The notes under the pieces were generated by a model. That model worked only from the letters and a program-made list of their open reading frames with translations. It was not told the origin of the DNA and did not search any database. Positions 27,254 through 35,854 of a stretch of DNA of 64,000 nt are shown here, piece after piece; the first letter of the stretch is position 1; each line of letters begins with the position of its first letter. This DNA comes from Nocardia nova. GTDB lineage: Bacteria; Actinomycetota; Actinomycetes; Mycobacteriales; Mycobacteriaceae. Location: positions 248,001 through 312,000 of the forward strand of contig NZ_PSZE01000003.1 of NCBI RefSeq assembly GCF_002933465.1, given 5' to 3'. The translations under genes and the position numbers were made by a program.

Positions 27254-28360
27254 TTACAGCGTCGTGCGCATGAGAATGACGTTGTACTGGCTGTGCACCG
27301 TGGTGAGGAAATACAGGTCGCGCCCGGTCTGGTACGGGAAGATCGAGGGGGCGTACGCGGTGGGCAATTCACGCGTATCGATCAGCACCTCGGGCGGACT
27401 CCACGGCCCCTCCGGAGAAGACGCTCGGCGCATCACCACCGAATTCCACGGATCGGTGGTGAGCATGACGAATTGCCCGAGGTAGTCGTTCCACATCACC
27501 GATATCTCGCCGACCCCGCCGGTGATCGGGCGGGCGGCGTTCACGTCGTTCTTACGCCAGGCCCCGCCGTCCCAATACTCGTATTCGGCGAGATTCTGGA
27601 TGTCGTTCTCTCGCACGCGCGCGACGTAGGCGAAGTGATTGCGGCCCGACGGCGTGCCGTATTCGTACACCCAGCCGCCGCTCTTCACGAAGGCGTTCAT
27701 CTGGAAGTTGGCGTCGCCGCCCTCGTTGGGCCGGCGGGTGAAATCGAGGTCGGCCCATGTTTCCCCGTTGTCGGCGGAGGCGGCCAGACCCGAGTAGTTG
27801 GTGGTCCACTGACCGACGTCATCCCAGCTCTTCACCGACATCAGGCTCATGTACTGCACGCCGTTCACCGAGATTCCAGCGGTCGGAATGCGGCTGATCT
27901 CGATGAACGGAATCTTGGGACTGGGAATCAGATCGCGCGCCTGGCCGAACACGTCGCGCACGGCGCTGTCGAAATAGATACCGCCCGAGGGATCCTGGGT
28001 GTGACTGCGCACCAGGATATTGCTGCGCCACGCCCAGAAACTGCCGGCCAGCAGATTCGGCAGTCCCAGTCCGGCGGTATCGCCGAAGGCGGTGAGCATC
28101 TCGCCGCGGCCGTTGTCCCACATGATTCCCAGGTCGGTGCCGAGGACGTTGTAGTTCTCGGTGGCGTTAGGACTGGCCATTCCGGTTACCTGGAATATCG
28201 CGCGCGAACGCCCGACCAGATTCGGTAATCCGGTCGTGCCGTTGAGAACCGGAATCGGATTGATGGCATTCGGGTTGGCGGCCGCCGGCGCGGTCACGGT
28301 CAGAAGCACGGCCGAGGCGCCCGCTATCGCGGACAGCAGGACGGATACGGTCCTGGACAA
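27254..28360 (-). CDS. Secreted DUF4185 protein, putative GH183-type endo-D-arabinanase (copy 2)
   Basis: A 368-residue paralogue of the 22334-23416 product, sharing many identical blocks along its length: NPIPVLNG, VTGMASPN, VLGTDLGIMWDNGRGEMLT, AFGDTAGLGLPNLLAGSFWAW, YGTPSGRN, YEYWDGGAW and YNVILMRT. A signal peptide (LSRTVSVLLSAIAGASAVLL) ends near APAAANP. The start is TTG at 28360, supported by GGAAGGG seven bases upstream and by the signal peptide; no ATG fits. It has an extra loop (HTQDPSGGIYFDSAVRDVFG) compared with copy 1. An arabinan-cleaving role is inferred from the family only. Confidence 0.8.
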   Translation of the reverse strand: MSRTVSVLLSAIAGASAVLLTVTAPAAANPNAINPIPVLNGTTGLPNLVGRSRAIFQVTGMASPNATENYNVLGTDLGIMWDNGRGEMLTAFGDTAGLGLPNLLAGSFWAWRSNILVRSHTQDPSGGIYFDSAVRDVFGQARDLIPSPKIPFIEISRIPTAGISVNGVQYMSLMSVKSWDDVGQWTTNYSGLAASADNGETWADLDFTRRPNEGGDANFQMNAFVKSGGWVYEYGTPSGRNHFAYVARVRENDIQNLAEYEYWDGGAWRKNDVNAARPITGGVGEISVMWNDYLGQFVMLTTDPWNSVVMRRASSPEGPWSPPEVLIDTRELPTAYAPSIFPYQTGRDLYFLTTVHSQYNVILMRTTL

Positions 28361-28511
28361 ATGCAGCCCTTCCCGTTCTCGCCGATGCGCCCCCGTTCAC
28401 CGGCTTCGCTGGCAAAGTGTGAAAATGCTAACAGCGAATCGTAGGTGACTGGGTTTCCCGCTCGCGTTTTCGGGTAGATCCCGGCTCGGCCGTGTGTTCG
28501 TTTGTCCGAAA

Positions 28512-29255
28512 CTACCGACGGCCGAGCGCTTGCCGGACCAGGAGTGGTATCTGCGTCGCCCGTTCGATTCCCAGGGTGCGGCGGGTGCCCGCGTGCCAGG
28601 TGCGCTCGAACAATTGTTTGGCGGCGGCGACGGCGGTTGCCGGGCGGGCCGCGATGCGATCGGCCAATTTCTCGGCATCGGCGCGCGGATCCTCGCTCAC
28701 CTCGGTGATCAGTCCGATCCGTGCGGCATAGGCGGCGTCGACGGGATCGGCGGTCATGGTCAGCAGGAGTGCCTTGTCCACACCGATCAGGCGCGACAGC
28801 GTGACCGCGCCCGACATATCCGGAACGAGGCCGTGCGCGACTTCCATCACGGCGAAATCCGAATCCGGTGTGGCGAAACGGAAATCGGCGGCCAGAGCCA
28901 ATTGCAATCCGCCGCCGAAACAATGGCCGTGCACCGCCGCGATCACCGGCTGCGGCAGCCGCCGCCACGCCCAGCACGCCTCCTGAAAAGCATTGGTGCC
29001 CAGCCACGGTAGGGGCAGGAAATTGCGCACGATACTCAGCGGGTCGCCGGTTGCCTTCGCGATATCGAGACCGCTGGAGAAACTGGGCCCGTTGCCGGCG
29101 AGGATCACGGCGCGAATCTCGTCGCGCTTTCCGATCACCCGCGCCACCCGGACGAGATCGGTCAACATGTCGATGGTGAGCCCGTTGTGCTTGTCGGGCC
29201 GGTCTAGTTCGACGTAGGCACGATCACCGTCGAAGGTCAGGGATACGTCGCTCAT
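28512..29255 (-). CDS. Enoyl-CoA hydratase/isomerase (crotonase) family protein
   Basis: A 247-residue crotonase-fold protein: VSLTFDGDRAYVELDRPDKHNGLT at the start, the first oxyanion residue region VILAGNGPSFSSGLDIAKATG, and the second VIAAVHGHCFGGGLQLALAADFRFATP, then FAVMEVAHGLVPDMSGA. The usual catalytic Glu pair of enoyl-CoA hydratase is only partly kept (Glu in VMEVAHGLVPD), so it could be a hydratase, an isomerase or a hydrolase-type crotonase. It follows the alpha/beta hydrolase gene at 30078 by 37 bp on the same strand and is probably its operon partner. Confidence 0.82.
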   Translation of the reverse strand: MSDVSLTFDGDRAYVELDRPDKHNGLTIDMLTDLVRVARVIGKRDEIRAVILAGNGPSFSSGLDIAKATGDPLSIVRNFLPLPWLGTNAFQEACWAWRRLPQPVIAAVHGHCFGGGLQLALAADFRFATPDSDFAVMEVAHGLVPDMSGAVTLSRLIGVDKALLLTMTADPVDAAYAARIGLITEVSEDPRADAEKLADRIAARPATAVAAAKQLFERTWHAGTRRTLGIERATQIPLLVRQALGRR

Positions 29256-29292
29256 CGCTCACTCCGTGCTGATCGGGATCGGGCCCCTGCGG

Positions 29293-30078
29293 TTACCCGC
29301 CGGTAGGCACCTGCTCGAGGATTATCTTCGCGCAACCGGCCGGGTCGTCGTAGAACGGGGTGTGGCCGCTGCCCGGCAGGGTGATGTGCCGGGCCTGGGG
29401 AAGCCATTGCCGCGCCCGCCGGCTCTGCGTCCGATAGGTGAGCAGAATGTCGCGATTGCCCCAGGCGACCGTGACCGGAATGCGGGCCAGGCGGCCACCG
29501 TCGCGCAGCCGCGCCTGATCGAATGAGGCCAGGGCCGAACGGAATCCGGGGGCATCGAGGACGCCGTCCACGGTCTCGACCGCGGTCCGGCTGTCCAGCG
29601 CCCACGGTCGGCCGAACACGATGCTCAGGAAGGCGGTCCGCCCGGCCGGTGTGCCGAGGATGGCGGGCAGTTGCGCGCGCAGTCCCCGGCCCAGGGTGGC
29701 CGCGCGGCCCAGCGCCTGCTGACACCAGATGCGCCCGGCATCGGACCAGAAGCCGATCGGTGAATACGCGGTCACCGAACTCGCCACACCGCGTGCGCCG
29801 AGGTTCAGCGCGATCAGACCGCCCATCGAATTGCCGGCGAGGTGCGGTCGTTCCAGGCCCTGTTCGGTGAGGAACGCGTGCAGTGCGTCGGTGAGGGTGT
29901 CCACCGTGGTGTGTGGGAGCGGGTCGGACCCGCCGAAACCGGGCAGGTCGACCGCGATCACGTCGAACCGAGCCGACAGCGTGCCGATGACCGGTTCCCA
30001 CACCTGCCAGTGACTGCCGACGCCGTGGATCAGGACCAGCGGTTCACCGGTGCCGACTCGGTGATGGTTCAACATCAT
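29293..30078 (-). CDS. Alpha/beta hydrolase fold protein
   Basis: A 261-residue classical alpha/beta hydrolase. PLVLIHGVGSHWQVWEPV gives the HG oxyanion motif, VIAVDLPGFGGSD the strand after it, and LAGNSMGGLIALNLGARG the nucleophile elbow (Ser in GNSMG). The acid is in VAWGNRDILL and the His in LPGSGHTPFYDDP. Substrate unknown. The ATG at 30078 (GGGAG seven bases upstream) is chosen over a 57-base longer frame with no ribosome site. The divergent promoter toward the 30330 lipoprotein contains a perfect palindrome at 30139-30153. Confidence 0.85.
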   Translation of the reverse strand: MMLNHHRVGTGEPLVLIHGVGSHWQVWEPVIGTLSARFDVIAVDLPGFGGSDPLPHTTVDTLTDALHAFLTEQGLERPHLAGNSMGGLIALNLGARGVASSVTAYSPIGFWSDAGRIWCQQALGRAATLGRGLRAQLPAILGTPAGRTAFLSIVFGRPWALDSRTAVETVDGVLDAPGFRSALASFDQARLRDGGRLARIPVTVAWGNRDILLTYRTQSRRARQWLPQARHITLPGSGHTPFYDDPAGCAKIILEQVPTGG

Positions 30079-30138
30079 TTCGAAACTCCCGCACCGAGGC
30101 TCGGACTCCGACGAGGAACGGGGACACCCTAGCAATCA

Positions 30139-30153
30139 TTGGCGTTACGCCAA
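30139..30153. promoter_or_regulatory. 15-bp palindromic operator candidate
   Basis: TTGGCG-TTA-CGCCAA, perfect 6-bp arms (7-bp if the T/A flanking the centre are counted), lies 61 bp upstream of the alpha/beta hydrolase start in the 251-bp region divergent to the lipoprotein gene. No regulator gene is adjacent. Confidence 0.55.
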
Positions 30154-30329
30154 CGGAGGTCGCCGCAATCGTGGCCGGCGGATCTGTGAGCGGCGCCTTT
30201 GTGAACGCTCCGTGTTCGCAAGACTCGGACTGTTGTCCGGCCGCGTGATGCGGCAGTATCACCTACGCGGTTCGTGTCCGGTTCCATCGGAACGCGCCAT
30301 AGCCGATACGCCTGAGAATTGAGGAACAG

Positions 30330-30662
30330 TTGAGGATTTCGCTGATCGCCGCCGTCTGCATCGCCCTGCCGCTTCTGGGTGCGTGCGGTTCCGACAAGGA
30401 TTCGGAGCCGACCATCACCCAGGCGGACCTGTCGAAATCCCTGCAGTCCAGCGGCCTCAAGGATGCGAAACTCGCCGATTGCGCCGCCAAACTCTATGTG
30501 GACGAAGGCATTTCGCAGGACGGCCTGCGCAAGATGACCAAGCCCGGCAGCAATGCCCAAGTGACCGACGGCTCGATGGGTGGCCTGAGCAAGGAGGACT
30601 CCGACAAGGCGCGTGCGGCGACCCAGAAGATCGCCACGACCTGCGTCGCGGCGCCGCAGTAG
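30330..30662 (+). CDS. Small secreted lipoprotein, function unknown
   Basis: A 110-residue protein with signal peptide MRISLIAAVCIALPLLGAC, a lipobox (LGAC) with the modified Cys at 19, and a mature domain of about 90 residues with two cysteines (ADCAAK and TTCVAAP) likely to form a disulfide. The start is TTG at 30330, supported by GAGGAA five bases upstream. The mature part (ITQADLSKSLQSSGLKDAKLADC, then a Ser/Asp-rich helix) resembles small mycobacterial/nocardial lipoproteins of unknown function. It is followed by a crotonase gene 74 bp downstream. Confidence 0.72.
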   Translation: MRISLIAAVCIALPLLGACGSDKDSEPTITQADLSKSLQSSGLKDAKLADCAAKLYVDEGISQDGLRKMTKPGSNAQVTDGSMGGLSKEDSDKARAATQKIATTCVAAPQ

Positions 30663-30736
30663 GTCCACGGCACGATCACCGAGCGTTCGACGAGTTCGCC
30701 GGCCCCACCGCGGCCGGACCCGATCTACCGTGGGGT

Positions 30737-31516
30737 ATGGCTACAGCGGAGTACCGAAACCTGCTCGTCGAGCGCAACGGTGAGACCGTTCGCATCACCA
30801 TGAACCGGCCGGACCGGCGCAATGCGCTCTCGGCCGATCATCTGCGGGAGCTGCTGTCCGCGTTTCGCTGGGCCGGAGGCAGCGATGCGAGCGGGATCGT
30901 TCTGGCCGCGAACGGTCCGGTCTTCTCCGCCGGGCACGATTTCGCCGATGTCGCCGCCCGTGACCTGCTCGGTGTGCGCGACCTGCTGACCCTGTGCACC
31001 GAGGTCATGTCGACCGTCGAATCCGTGCCCCAGGTCGTCGTCGCGCGCGTTCACGGCCTGGCCACGGCAGCCGGATGCCAGCTGGTCGCCTCCTGTGATC
31101 TCGCCGTCGCCGCCGAATCGGCCGGCTTCGCTCTCCCGGGCGGCAAGGGCGGCTGGTTCTGCCACACTCCGGCCGTTCCCGTGGCCCGGGCGGTCGGCCG
31201 CAAACGCCTGATGGAACTCGCCCTCACCGGCGATCCGATCGATGCCCACACCGCCGCCGACTGGGGGCTGATCAACCGAGCCGTCCCCGACGCCGATCTC
31301 GACCGGGCGGTCGCCGAGCTGCTCACCAGGGCGACGCGGGGCAGCCGGGCGAGTAAGGCGCTGGGCAAGCGCACGCTGTACGCACAGCTGGACCGTCCGG
31401 AGGACGACGCCTACGCGATCGCGCTCGAAGTCATGGCCGCCGCATCCCAGCTGCCGGGCGCCCGCGAAGGTATGGATGCCTTTCTGAACAAGCGCACGCC
31501 GATCTGGCCGGACTAG
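30737..31516 (+). CDS. Enoyl-CoA hydratase family protein
   Basis: A 259-residue crotonase. The N-terminal NLLVERNGETVRITMNRPD and RNALS are followed by the oxyanion region GIVLAANGPVFSAGHDF and VARVHGLATAAGCQLVASCDLAVA, then FALPGGKGGWFCHTPAVPVARAVG. One catalytic Glu position is Gly-rich (GGKGGW), so hydratase activity is not assured; similar proteins include ECHDC3-like crotonases. ATG at 30737 is preferred over the longer open frame because conserved sequence begins there. It is on the strand opposite to the other crotonase at 28512 and is not its recent duplicate. Confidence 0.82.
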   Translation: MATAEYRNLLVERNGETVRITMNRPDRRNALSADHLRELLSAFRWAGGSDASGIVLAANGPVFSAGHDFADVAARDLLGVRDLLTLCTEVMSTVESVPQVVVARVHGLATAAGCQLVASCDLAVAAESAGFALPGGKGGWFCHTPAVPVARAVGRKRLMELALTGDPIDAHTAADWGLINRAVPDADLDRAVAELLTRATRGSRASKALGKRTLYAQLDRPEDDAYAIALEVMAAASQLPGAREGMDAFLNKRTPIWPD

Positions 31517-31552
31517 GTGACATCACAACGATGAAGCCGAATCGGCGTCGGC

Positions 31553-31852
31553 CTAGCGCCCCGCGGTATTCGGGTCCTGCTGGGCGAGCACGAAGGTACC
31601 CTGCCCGTCCGGGCCCAGCCCGGTGTCGAGGATCTTGTCGTCCAGGAAGTCGACGACTTGCTCATCGAGGAAGACACGCGGGCCTTCCGCATCGAGCACC
31701 TGATCCTGCTCCGACGGCCCCGCGGCTACTGCGAGCTGCAGCGTCTCCGCGCCGTCGTTCGAGGAGATGCGCAATCCCGCATCGTCGGGCATTCCGTCCG
31801 CGGAGGTGATGGTACGAACGGCCTCGATGGCAGTGGGCGTGAGCATGAGCAT
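31553..31852 (-). CDS. HesB/IscA-like small protein lacking the cluster-ligand cysteines
   Basis: A 99-residue protein starting MLMLTPTAIEAVRTITSADGMPDDAGLRIS, the beginning of the A-type Fe-S carrier (HesB/IscA) fold, with VFLDEQVVDFLDDKILDTGL near the end. Authentic A-type carriers have three Cys in a C-x(n)-CGC pattern; this protein has no cysteine at all. It is therefore unlikely to carry an Fe-S cluster, and cysteine-free relatives occur in actinobacteria with unknown function. It is convergent with the crotonase at 31516. Confidence 0.75.
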   Translation of the reverse strand: MLMLTPTAIEAVRTITSADGMPDDAGLRISSNDGAETLQLAVAAGPSEQDQVLDAEGPRVFLDEQVVDFLDDKILDTGLGPDGQGTFVLAQQDPNTAGR

Positions 31853-32231
31853 CTGTCTGGTTTCCTTCCGCCGTCGTCACAGGTCACGGTCGGTGCGACA
31901 GTCAGGTGCCGTGGGGCAGCCCATCCACCCGGCCACCGGTCGTTCACGGCACCCGGCACCTCAGGATGGGTAGCCACGATCCGCCCCGCCTAACCTTCGC
32001 GCCGGAATCGACCCGGTACGGCCTCGTCGTTCCGGTCTCCGCGGTAGGTGGTCCGCTGCGTTCAACGCCGCCGTGTGGTGGATCGGACGGCGTCGGGTAT
32101 CAACCTCGGCGTCAGCTGACGACCCGGACAAGAGACACCGGCCGCGCCGGCAACCCGGCTGGCGGCCGATGCGTTTGCGAGACAAAGGATTTCGTTCGTG
32201 AGCCCACGGACGGTATCGCGGGGAGAAAGAG
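31853..32231. other. Intergenic region without recognised gene
   Basis: Between the HesB-like start and the tRNA I see no protein-like frame on either strand; the short open frames are arginine-rich shadow sequences. It probably contains the upstream region of the HesB-like gene and the 3' flank of the tRNA. Confidence 0.5.
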
Positions 32232-32302
32232 AGCCGGTGACGGGAATCGAACCCGCACTCTCAGCTTGGGAAGCTGATGTTCTACCACTAAACTACACCG
32301 GC
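32232..32302 (-). tRNA. tRNA-Gly (anticodon CCC)
   Basis: On the minus strand a 71-nt cloverleaf begins GCCGGTG, has a D arm with TAGTTTAGTGGTAGAAC, an anticodon stem TCAGC/GCTGA around loop TTCCCAA (anticodon CCC), a T arm with GCGGGTTCGATTCCCGT and an acceptor closure CACCGGC plus a discriminator T. No CCA is encoded. It reads the GGG glycine codon, common in this high-GC genome. No integrase or att-like duplication is visible beside it. Confidence 0.95.
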
Positions 32303-32437
32303 CGGTGCGTGAGGCACTGCAGAGAAGATAGCAGAGGCCGTCCCCGAGGTCACAACTTCCCACCTAGAACGGCCTGACCCGGATGGGACCAGTCGCCGCC
32401 CGACCCGGTGGTCGCCCGGGCCGGGCGATGAAGGTGG

Positions 32438-33721
32438 CTACATCACGGGCAGGGGCGGCGATTTGGGGAAGACGACCGGCAACGAGGTCAGTGCCCGGTG
32501 GAACGGGCCGGGCCGCCATTCCAGTTGTGCGGCCGGGACGGCCAACTGAATTTCCGGCAGCGCGTCGAAGAGCTGGTCGATGGCGTTCTGGACCGTCAGG
32601 TAGGCCACCGATTTGGCGGGGCAGCTGTGCGGGCCGGTGCTCCAGGCCAGATGCGAACGGTTGCCGATACTGCTCGCGGCTTCGCCGCGGATCTTCGGAT
32701 CGTTGTTGCACGCCGCGAGGCTGATCAGGACCGGCTGATCGGCGGGCAGCCACACGCCGTCGATCATGATCGGCTGCCGTGGATAGGTGGTGCAGAAGTT
32801 GGCCATCGGCGGGTCGTTGAACAGGATCTCGTCGAGGGCGTCGGTGGTGGACAGGTTGCGGCCGAGGATGTCGCCGAACCGGAATCGCTCATCGGTGAGG
32901 ATGAGCATCAGCGCGTTGTTGATGAGGTTGCGCTGGGCCTCGAAGCCCGCGCCATAGAAGGACATCAGCTGGGCGAACACCTCGACATCGTTGAGGCCGT
33001 TCGGGTGATGGGCCAGGTGTGAGGTGACGTCGTCGCCCGGTTGCTCGCGCCGGAACGCGATCAGTTCCATGAGCGCTTCCTTGAGCATGTCCATACCCTG
33101 TTGACCTCTGACGGTGTCGAACCGGGCGGCCATGCCGTTGGCGACTCGGGTCCCGATGTCGGCCGGGCAGCCGACCATCCGGTTGAGGACCTCGAGTACG
33201 AGCGGGAACGAGTACTGCATGACGAGATCGGCGGATCCCTGCTCACAGAAGGAGTTGACCAGCGGAACGGCAACCCTTTCCACGATCGCGGGCACGCTGT
33301 GGAGGTCGATGTGGTCGATCGCGGCGACCGACGGAGCGCGGTAGCGGGCATGGGGCGCACCGGTGTTGTACCGGGCCGCCGGATACCACTCCATCATCGG
33401 GCGCACGGGTGAATCCTGCGGAATGGTTTTCTGCCAGGTGCGCGGATCGGAGGGAAAGTGGTCCGGGTCGTTGAGGATGCGAACCGCGACGGCGTAGTCG
33501 ATGACCAGGGTGGCAGGCACGCCGGGGGCGAGTTCGACGGGAACGAGGGAGGGGTACTGCCGTCGCATCTCGCGATAGGCGGCGTGTGGATCGGCGACGA
33601 ATTCGGCTGTGTACATCGGGAATCGGTCGTCGTCGGTATCGAAGGGCGAGCCGTGCTGGACGGGGCATATTCCGGTCGCCGTGGTGTAGGGCTCGGGAAG
33701 GGGTGACTGTGGTGTGGTCAA
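32438..33721 (-). CDS. Cytochrome P450, CYP157-like, lacking the ExxR arginine
   Basis: A 427-residue P450. The heme-ligand loop is HLAWSTGPHSCPAKSVAYL (Cys ligand present, first aromatic is Trp). The I-helix region FYGAGFEAQRNLI has no acid-Thr pair. The K-helix reads LDEILFNDPP, where the invariant ExxR Arg is Phe. YPRQPIMIDGVWLPADQPV and ACNNDPKIRGE are hallmarks of the CYP157 group, the known ExxR-less P450s. Activity and substrate are unknown. Start is TTG at 33721 (GGAG eight bases before; gives MTTPQSPLPEP). It follows the halogenase-lyase-antiporter genes on the same strand after 188 bp. Confidence 0.85.
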   Translation of the reverse strand: MTTPQSPLPEPYTTATGICPVQHGSPFDTDDDRFPMYTAEFVADPHAAYREMRRQYPSLVPVELAPGVPATLVIDYAVAVRILNDPDHFPSDPRTWQKTIPQDSPVRPMMEWYPAARYNTGAPHARYRAPSVAAIDHIDLHSVPAIVERVAVPLVNSFCEQGSADLVMQYSFPLVLEVLNRMVGCPADIGTRVANGMAARFDTVRGQQGMDMLKEALMELIAFRREQPGDDVTSHLAHHPNGLNDVEVFAQLMSFYGAGFEAQRNLINNALMLILTDERFRFGDILGRNLSTTDALDEILFNDPPMANFCTTYPRQPIMIDGVWLPADQPVLISLAACNNDPKIRGEAASSIGNRSHLAWSTGPHSCPAKSVAYLTVQNAIDQLFDALPEIQLAVPAAQLEWRPGPFHRALTSLPVVFPKSPPLPVM

Positions 33722-33909
33722 AGACGGGACTCCAGACGGGTGGAACAGAAATTCGACGAGAGCTCGGCGGGCGCGGCACGTGTCGCGCTCACGGTGCCTG
33801 GCGGTTCGCCCACGCAAGCAACATAGCAGCGACGCGGCGATGGTGTCTGCGAACGTGGGAGTAGCGTTGCCGCCACCCGCGTCCGGAGTCGATCGGATGT
33901 GCTTGTGGG

Positions 33910-35184
33910 TCAGCGTTTTCCGCTCATATCGGGCGACGGCGCCACCGCGGCCGCGGCGCCCGGGTTCGGATCGTGCTCCGAGTCCGGCGCCTGCGGCGGA
34001 CGAGACGGTCGGTCGCCGCGAGATATGCCGAGCATACGGAGCATCGGTGCCGTCGACGCGGTGGTCACCAGGGCCATTATCACCAGCAGTGAATACAACT
34101 GCGTGCCGATGAGGCCGGTGGTCAAGCCCACGTTCAGAATCACCAGTTCGGTCAGGCCTCGGGTGTTGAGCAGCGCTGCCACGGCGGCGGCCGCTCGCGA
34201 CTGCATCCCGGTCAGCCGACCGGCGGCGTAGACGCTGCCGACCTTTCCCACCACCGCGACACCGATGACCGCGATCAGTTCACCTATCGATGTCGCGTCG
34301 AGCGAGCCGAGATCGACGGCCAGTCCGGCGATCACGAAGAAGCCGGGCATCAGCAGGATGCACAGGATTCGCACACCGGACTCGACCGTCCGGCGGCGTT
34401 CGCGCGGGAATATGACACCGAAGGCGAAAGCACCGAAGATCAGATGCAATCCGATCCATTCGGTGATCGCGGCGAGCCCGAGTGCTCCACCCACGCCGAG
34501 CACCAGCATCGTCTGCTGGGTGCCGGATTCCGAGATCCGGGCCAGCACAGGTCGCACGAACCACCACAGCAGAGCGACCAGCGGTAGGAGCAGGACGAGC
34601 CGCCACTGGACGCCACCCGGGTGCGCGAGTGCGAGGACGACGGCGAGGACCGACCATGCCACGACGTCGACCAGCGCCGCGCAGGCCAGGCTGAGCTGTC
34701 CGATCTCCGTGCGAACGAGATTGCGGTCGTGCAGGATTCGGGCCAGCACCGGGAAGGCGGTCACCGCCATCGCGCAGCCGACGAACAGGGCGAAGTGCAG
34801 CCGGTTGCCGGTGGTGTGGCGTGCCAGAACGGTGATCGCGACCGCGCTGCCCAATGCGAAGGGAATAGCGTAGGCCGCCGCGGACACCGCGGGGATCGAC
34901 CGCCGGGCGCCGCGGAATATCTCCCGATCGAGCTCCAGACCTGCGACGAACATGAACACTGCCACACCGATATTGGCGAGCAGTGTCAGATACGAGCGTC
35001 CGGCTTCGGGAAACAGGGTGACGGACAAGTGGTGTCCGATGACCGTGGGGCCGGCGAGGATCCCGGCCGCGATCTCGCCGATGACCGGTGGCTGCCCGAT
35101 CTTTTCGGCCAGCCATCCGAGCAGGTGTGCGGCCGCCATGATGAGAACCAAGTCGAGTAGGACCGTGATGGTGGGAGCGGGCAC
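33910..35184 (-). CDS. Cation:proton antiporter (CPA2/KefB-NhaA-like)
   Basis: A 424-residue membrane protein with about twelve hydrophobic segments, starting LLDLVLIMAAAHLLGWLAEKIGQPPVIGEIAAGILAGP, the classic CPA2 opening. It includes LANIGVAVFMFVAGLELD and VGCAMAVTAFPVLARIL, and ends with a polar, proline-rich tail. It exchanges Na+ or K+ for protons. Such antiporters are recurrent members of halogenated and polyketide product clusters, where they may serve pH homeostasis or export. GTG at 35184 abuts the stop of the chorismate-lyase-like gene and uses its GAGGAG, so the two are translationally coupled. Confidence 0.85.
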   Translation of the reverse strand: MPAPTITVLLDLVLIMAAAHLLGWLAEKIGQPPVIGEIAAGILAGPTVIGHHLSVTLFPEAGRSYLTLLANIGVAVFMFVAGLELDREIFRGARRSIPAVSAAAYAIPFALGSAVAITVLARHTTGNRLHFALFVGCAMAVTAFPVLARILHDRNLVRTEIGQLSLACAALVDVVAWSVLAVVLALAHPGGVQWRLVLLLPLVALLWWFVRPVLARISESGTQQTMLVLGVGGALGLAAITEWIGLHLIFGAFAFGVIFPRERRRTVESGVRILCILLMPGFFVIAGLAVDLGSLDATSIGELIAVIGVAVVGKVGSVYAAGRLTGMQSRAAAAVAALLNTRGLTELVILNVGLTTGLIGTQLYSLLVIMALVTTASTAPMLRMLGISRGDRPSRPPQAPDSEHDPNPGAAAAVAPSPDMSGKR

Positions 35185-35817
35185 TCAATTCTCCTCGGAA
35201 ACATCGTCTCGCAGAGCCGGTTCCGGTAGCGAACCCGTCGTGTGTGCGGGCGGTACGACCGCGGGATGAAACACTTCGCGGATATAGCACACGGGACGGC
35301 GGCCGAGCGTCATGATGTACGCCCTGGACGCACTGGGCCGGCCGTCCGGCCACGGCCTGATGCCCGCCCAGAGCAGGCGGCGGCCCTGGGGCAGGCCGCG
35401 GGTGCGCAAGCCGTGGCCGATCGGCATCCGGACATCGTCGATGCCGCTGGCGGCAGCCGGTTGTGGCACGGCCACTACGTAATTGAGCGAGACGGTCGCC
35501 AGAGCGGGGGTGACCAGACGGGAACGCCGGACCAGCGCGCCGTCGGCATCCCGCAGCCGGAGTTCGTCGACGATGAATGCGGGCAGTGTTCGGGGCGGAA
35601 CCTGATGCTGGCGCAGGACGTGCACGCTCAACGTCGTCTCGAGGATGTGTTCGAGCGCCGTGGTCGTGAAGCCGGTGCCCGACAGCAGGGTTCGGGTTGT
35701 GGGGTCGTGGAATCGCTCGATCTGCGTGGCCGGGTTCGTCCGGGGGCCCGGCCCGCTGGGCGTCGGTTCGCTCAGCGGGCCGGGGACGGATCCTGTGACG
35801 GTCACTGCCGACTCCAC
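35185..35817 (-). CDS. Chorismate-pyruvate-lyase-like protein
   Basis: A 210-residue protein resembling the UbiC/DUF98 chorismate lyase superfamily. TGFTTTALEHILETTLSVHVLRQ is the first strand-helix, LRDADGALVRRSRLVTPALATVSLNYVV the sheet core with basic residues, and RMPIGHGLRTRGLPQGRRLLWAGI and SRAYIMTLGRRPVCYIREVFHP the C-terminal active-site region with arginines and a Glu. The predicted reaction is chorismate to 4- (or 3-) hydroxybenzoate plus pyruvate. It lies 37 bp after the halogenase and directly before the antiporter. The assignment rests on pattern, not on a search, and is the least secure in this operon. Confidence 0.6.
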   Translation of the reverse strand: MESAVTVTGSVPGPLSEPTPSGPGPRTNPATQIERFHDPTTRTLLSGTGFTTTALEHILETTLSVHVLRQHQVPPRTLPAFIVDELRLRDADGALVRRSRLVTPALATVSLNYVVAVPQPAAASGIDDVRMPIGHGLRTRGLPQGRRLLWAGIRPWPDGRPSASRAYIMTLGRRPVCYIREVFHPAVVPPAHTTGSLPEPALRDDVSEEN

Positions 35818-35854
35818 GTTTCGGTTCGCACCGGGAGTCCTGGTGACGTCGCCG

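Noticed and set aside
32232..32302. tRNA-Gly considered as an integration site for a genomic island covering the halogenase genes
   Set aside because: No integrase gene and no second copy of the tRNA 3' end were found in the window; the halogenase region's base composition is similar apart from its promoter.
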